Below are positions 24,004-25,688 of a stretch of DNA of 25,688 bases, piece after piece. Each line of letters starts with the position of its first letter. The stretch's first letter is position 1. Location of the stretch: IMG/VR virus record IMGVR_UViG_3300044631_003191, positions 1 to 25,688 of that record; one strand, given 5' to 3'. The notes under the pieces are model-generated. The model was not told the origin of the DNA and did not search any database. It saw only the letters and a list, made by a program, of their open reading frames with translations. The position numbers and the translations under genes were made by a program. The DNA comes from a virus.

Positions 24004-25688
24004 TCAGAACTTGATTGTAAACGGTCGCCCATCCGCAATCACGTTCACAGAGTCAGAGCGAGTGGAAGAGAAGCCAACACCAGAGAGTTGATTGTTGCTC
24101 GGCTGGCACTTGGTTTTGTTGCCAAGCACCTCGAACACTCTGCGATGCTGCTCAAGTGAACTCATTAGAAATTCATTGAAAATCCCCCTTGCAGGTTCTG
24201 GATTGAGGCACTTGTCGAGAATGAAGAAGTAGTGCCGGTTGCCCGTCTTGCTTGAATTCTCCCAGTGATTAGGGGAAAGCATCAGGACATTGACCTTCGT
24301 TGGCGTATTAGTTTTCACGCCCCACTTCTCCCGTGCAATGGCTGCACTTCCACTAAGTTTACCATGAGTCTTGATTTCTGCAAGCTCCCCGCCCTCAACG
24401 ACAAGTGTCAGACAATGAACCCCAGGATCAGGATGCCCCTCACCAGGCATGGGCGAGGCGTCGCAAGAGAATTCATGGATGCTGCCAGCAAATTCAACCT
24501 GAAGCTGAAAACCTGGATCAGCGGTTTCACGGCGACAGAAGTTATTGACGTAAATCTTGTATTCGCCATCGGTAATCTGATTCCAGCTCAAATTCTCGAC
24601 AGGTTCCCGTGAACGACCAAGGCCAGCGTTCATGTCAACATCAAGAATACCTCTTGTAGCGGCGTAGTAAATATGAGTTCCACGAGGATCAATGCAGTGA
24701 ATGTCAAGATCGTCGTAATTGAACCACGCAAGAGAGCAGCGAAGCAGTGCATTGATGTTACCACCAGCAATTTTCACCCGCTCCTTGATCGAGTCAGCAA
24801 CATCACCGTCATAGGACCAACCAAAAGCGTTGTCCCACTTGAACAGTGAGGGCGAGTCAGGAATGGCTGGGGCCGTAATACTTACAAAGTTATTCAGGTG
24901 ACGGTTTTCAAGAACCAGCTCGATTCGCTTGCTACGCATTGCAATGAACTGCTCAATCCCAATCTCCTCACCCTTGCGTGTAGAAGCGGTGGGGCGCACC
25001 TCTTCCATCAAGAGATCGGTCAGGCCGCCCTTTGCCTTGCCCCGCACATCGTTGTCGATGAAGATAATGTCATTGACGCTGATGTCTTCGATCGAGGCGA
25101 AGCGACGGCTGATTGAATCCTCCAGATCAAGGCGCTTGAGTGTTGCAACAGCATCTTCAATCATGCGGGGCGTGATCAAAGCTTTGGGGCGCTTGTAGTT
25201 TGCCGGGGCAACCTTGCTTTCAAAGCTCTTAATAGCTTTCTCTTGTTCCGCCCCCTCGGAAAGATCAACAGCAAGTGTGCCAATCACCGTGTTCTTGAAG
25301 AGAGCAGCGGGATTGCCAACATGCTCCCAAGCATAAAGCTCTTTGTTTTCCGCTCTTTCGTAGCCTCGCTTCAGAGAGCGAAACTCAGCAACAAAGTTGC
25401 GATGTTCTTCGCCCCGATAGATTTGGTTGTCATCGATCAGAGTGATAATTTCATCCAGATCAGAAGAGTTAATAATTTCAAGCCCCCGCTTGAATACATG
25501 GTGAACAGAATTGACCTTGCCAATATCCTCGCCCGGCGAACGAGAGATGCAGCGACTTGGGGTATTGCCGTAGAAATGATACCAAGTAATTGCAGCATGA
25601 GAATCAAAGTTTTTCTCGTGCCCAAAACTTACTTCTTTGGTGCGAAAAACAGAAAGAATGGGGCTATTTCGCACAACGCGATCCATTT
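24004..25688 (-). CDS. Large phage protein with DUF2135/YfaP-like domain (5' end probably off-window)
   Basis: At least 560 residues; an ATG lies at 25686, but the first residues continue a fold-like sequence, so the true start is probably to the right. Residues about 150-250 (PANYKRPKALITPRMIEDAV, RRFASIEDISVNDIIFIDND) match a large phage protein family of unknown function. Residues about 318-405 (LRCSLAWFNYDDLDIHCIDP, THIYYAATRG, LDVDMNAGLG, GEYKIYVNNF, FQLQVEF) have the pattern of DUF2135/YfaP beta-sandwich domains. The C-terminal part (VLMLSPNHWE, HYFFILDKCLNPEPARGIFN) completes the family. No catalytic motif is recognised. It is first visible gene of the right-hand minus-strand chain. 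Confidence 0.7.
   Translation of the reverse strand, partial: MDRVVRNSPILSVFRTKEVSFGHEKNFDSHAAITWYHFYGNTPSRCISRSPGEDIGKVNSVHHVFKRGLEIINSSDLDEIITLIDDNQIYRGEEHRNFVAEFRSLKRGYERAENKELYAWEHVGNPAALFKNTVIGTLAVDLSEGAEQEKAIKSFESKVAPANYKRPKALITPRMIEDAVATLKRLDLEDSISRRFASIEDISVNDIIFIDNDVRGKAKGGLTDLLMEEVRPTASTRKGEEIGIEQFIAMRSKRIELVLENRHLNNFVSITAPAIPDSPSLFKWDNAFGWSYDGDVADSIKERVKIAGGNINALLRCSLAWFNYDDLDIHCIDPRGTHIYYAATRGILDVDMNAGLGRSREPVENLSWNQITDGEYKIYVNNFCRRETADPGFQLQVEFAGSIHEFSCDASPMPGEGHPDPGVHCLTLVVEGGELAEIKTHGKLSGSAAIAREKWGVKTNTPTKVNVLMLSPNHWENSSKTGNRHYFFILDKCLNPEPARGIFNEFLMSSLEQHRRVFEVLGNKTKCQPSNNQLSGVGFSSTRSDSVNVIADGRPFTIKF

Noticed and set aside
1-25688. CRISPR array
   Set aside because: No series of regularly spaced direct repeats is present; repeats found are short linkers or simple tracts.
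1-25688. HIP1 octamer (GCGATCGC) as host signature
   Set aside because: I found no full copy, only seven-base matches (for example near 11923), so it gives no support for a HIP1-rich host.

Overview
The window looks like the early/replication half of a cyanobacterial bacteriophage (cyanophage), most plausibly a siphovirus-type phage. No capsid, tail, terminase or lysis gene is visible. The cyanobacterial host is inferred from a clear cyAbrB-type regulator (2157-2702), a regulator family largely confined to cyanobacteria and their mobile elements. A sigma-70-family protein entering at the left edge fits the same picture. Phage character is shown by extreme gene density, many genes of 40-120 codons, start/stop overlaps (ATGA, GTGA, TGATG) at more than twenty junctions, and a set of phage-type DNA enzymes. 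Almost everything is on the minus strand, so transcription runs right to left. Seven short plus-strand genes interrupt it.

Layout, left to right. 1-349: N-terminal part of a sigma factor running off the edge, plus a small Trp-rich ORF. 363-2130: a plus-strand hypothetical, then a minus-strand nucleotide-metabolism group (dCTP-deaminase-like, NrdR-like zinc-ribbon protein, MazG-like pyrophosphohydrolase) placed just after a strong terminator. 2157-4779: cyAbrB with its own promoter, a RusA-like resolvase, an unknown protein, a dNMP kinase and a small unknown. 4780-5032: the longest gene-free stretch, GC-rich and bounded by terminator-like hairpins. 5033-8372: recombination block (SSB, PD-(D/E)XK exonuclease, ERF annealing protein), with a plus-strand HNH gene and an SPFH-like membrane protein inserted. 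8384-9210: three plus-strand small genes. 9251-11950: ten small minus-strand genes. 12002-15863: plus-strand RHH protein, zinc-finger protein, DnaB helicase, winged-helix initiator candidate, two small proteins and a stand-alone RNA polymerase alpha-CTD-like protein. 15936-16007: a 23-residue Gly/Lys peptide gene. 16008-19142: a visibly more GC-rich, Ala/Pro-rich block of modular, partly duplicated proteins. 19174-25688: a chain of small phage genes, an HNH/AP2 homing-type endonuclease, a widespread phage coiled-coil protein and a large protein with a DUF2135/YfaP-like beta domain that reaches the right edge.

How the parts may work together: DnaB plus the initiator candidate load replication, while ERF, exonuclease, SSB and RusA form a recombination pathway. 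Dcd, MazG, dNMP kinase and perhaps the NrdR-like protein adjust nucleotide pools. The most interesting theme is transcription control. A sigma factor, an alpha-CTD mimic, a cyAbrB protein, an NrdR-like protein and an RHH protein occur in one phage segment, together with two matching promoters (TTGCnn, 17 bp, TACGATTRGCAGGTA, each 30 nt before its ATG). Also unusual is a large excess of the hexamer GGGGCG/CGCCCC (roughly 70 copies by hand count) across the window. All assignments are from reading the sequence and remembered family features; no search was run.
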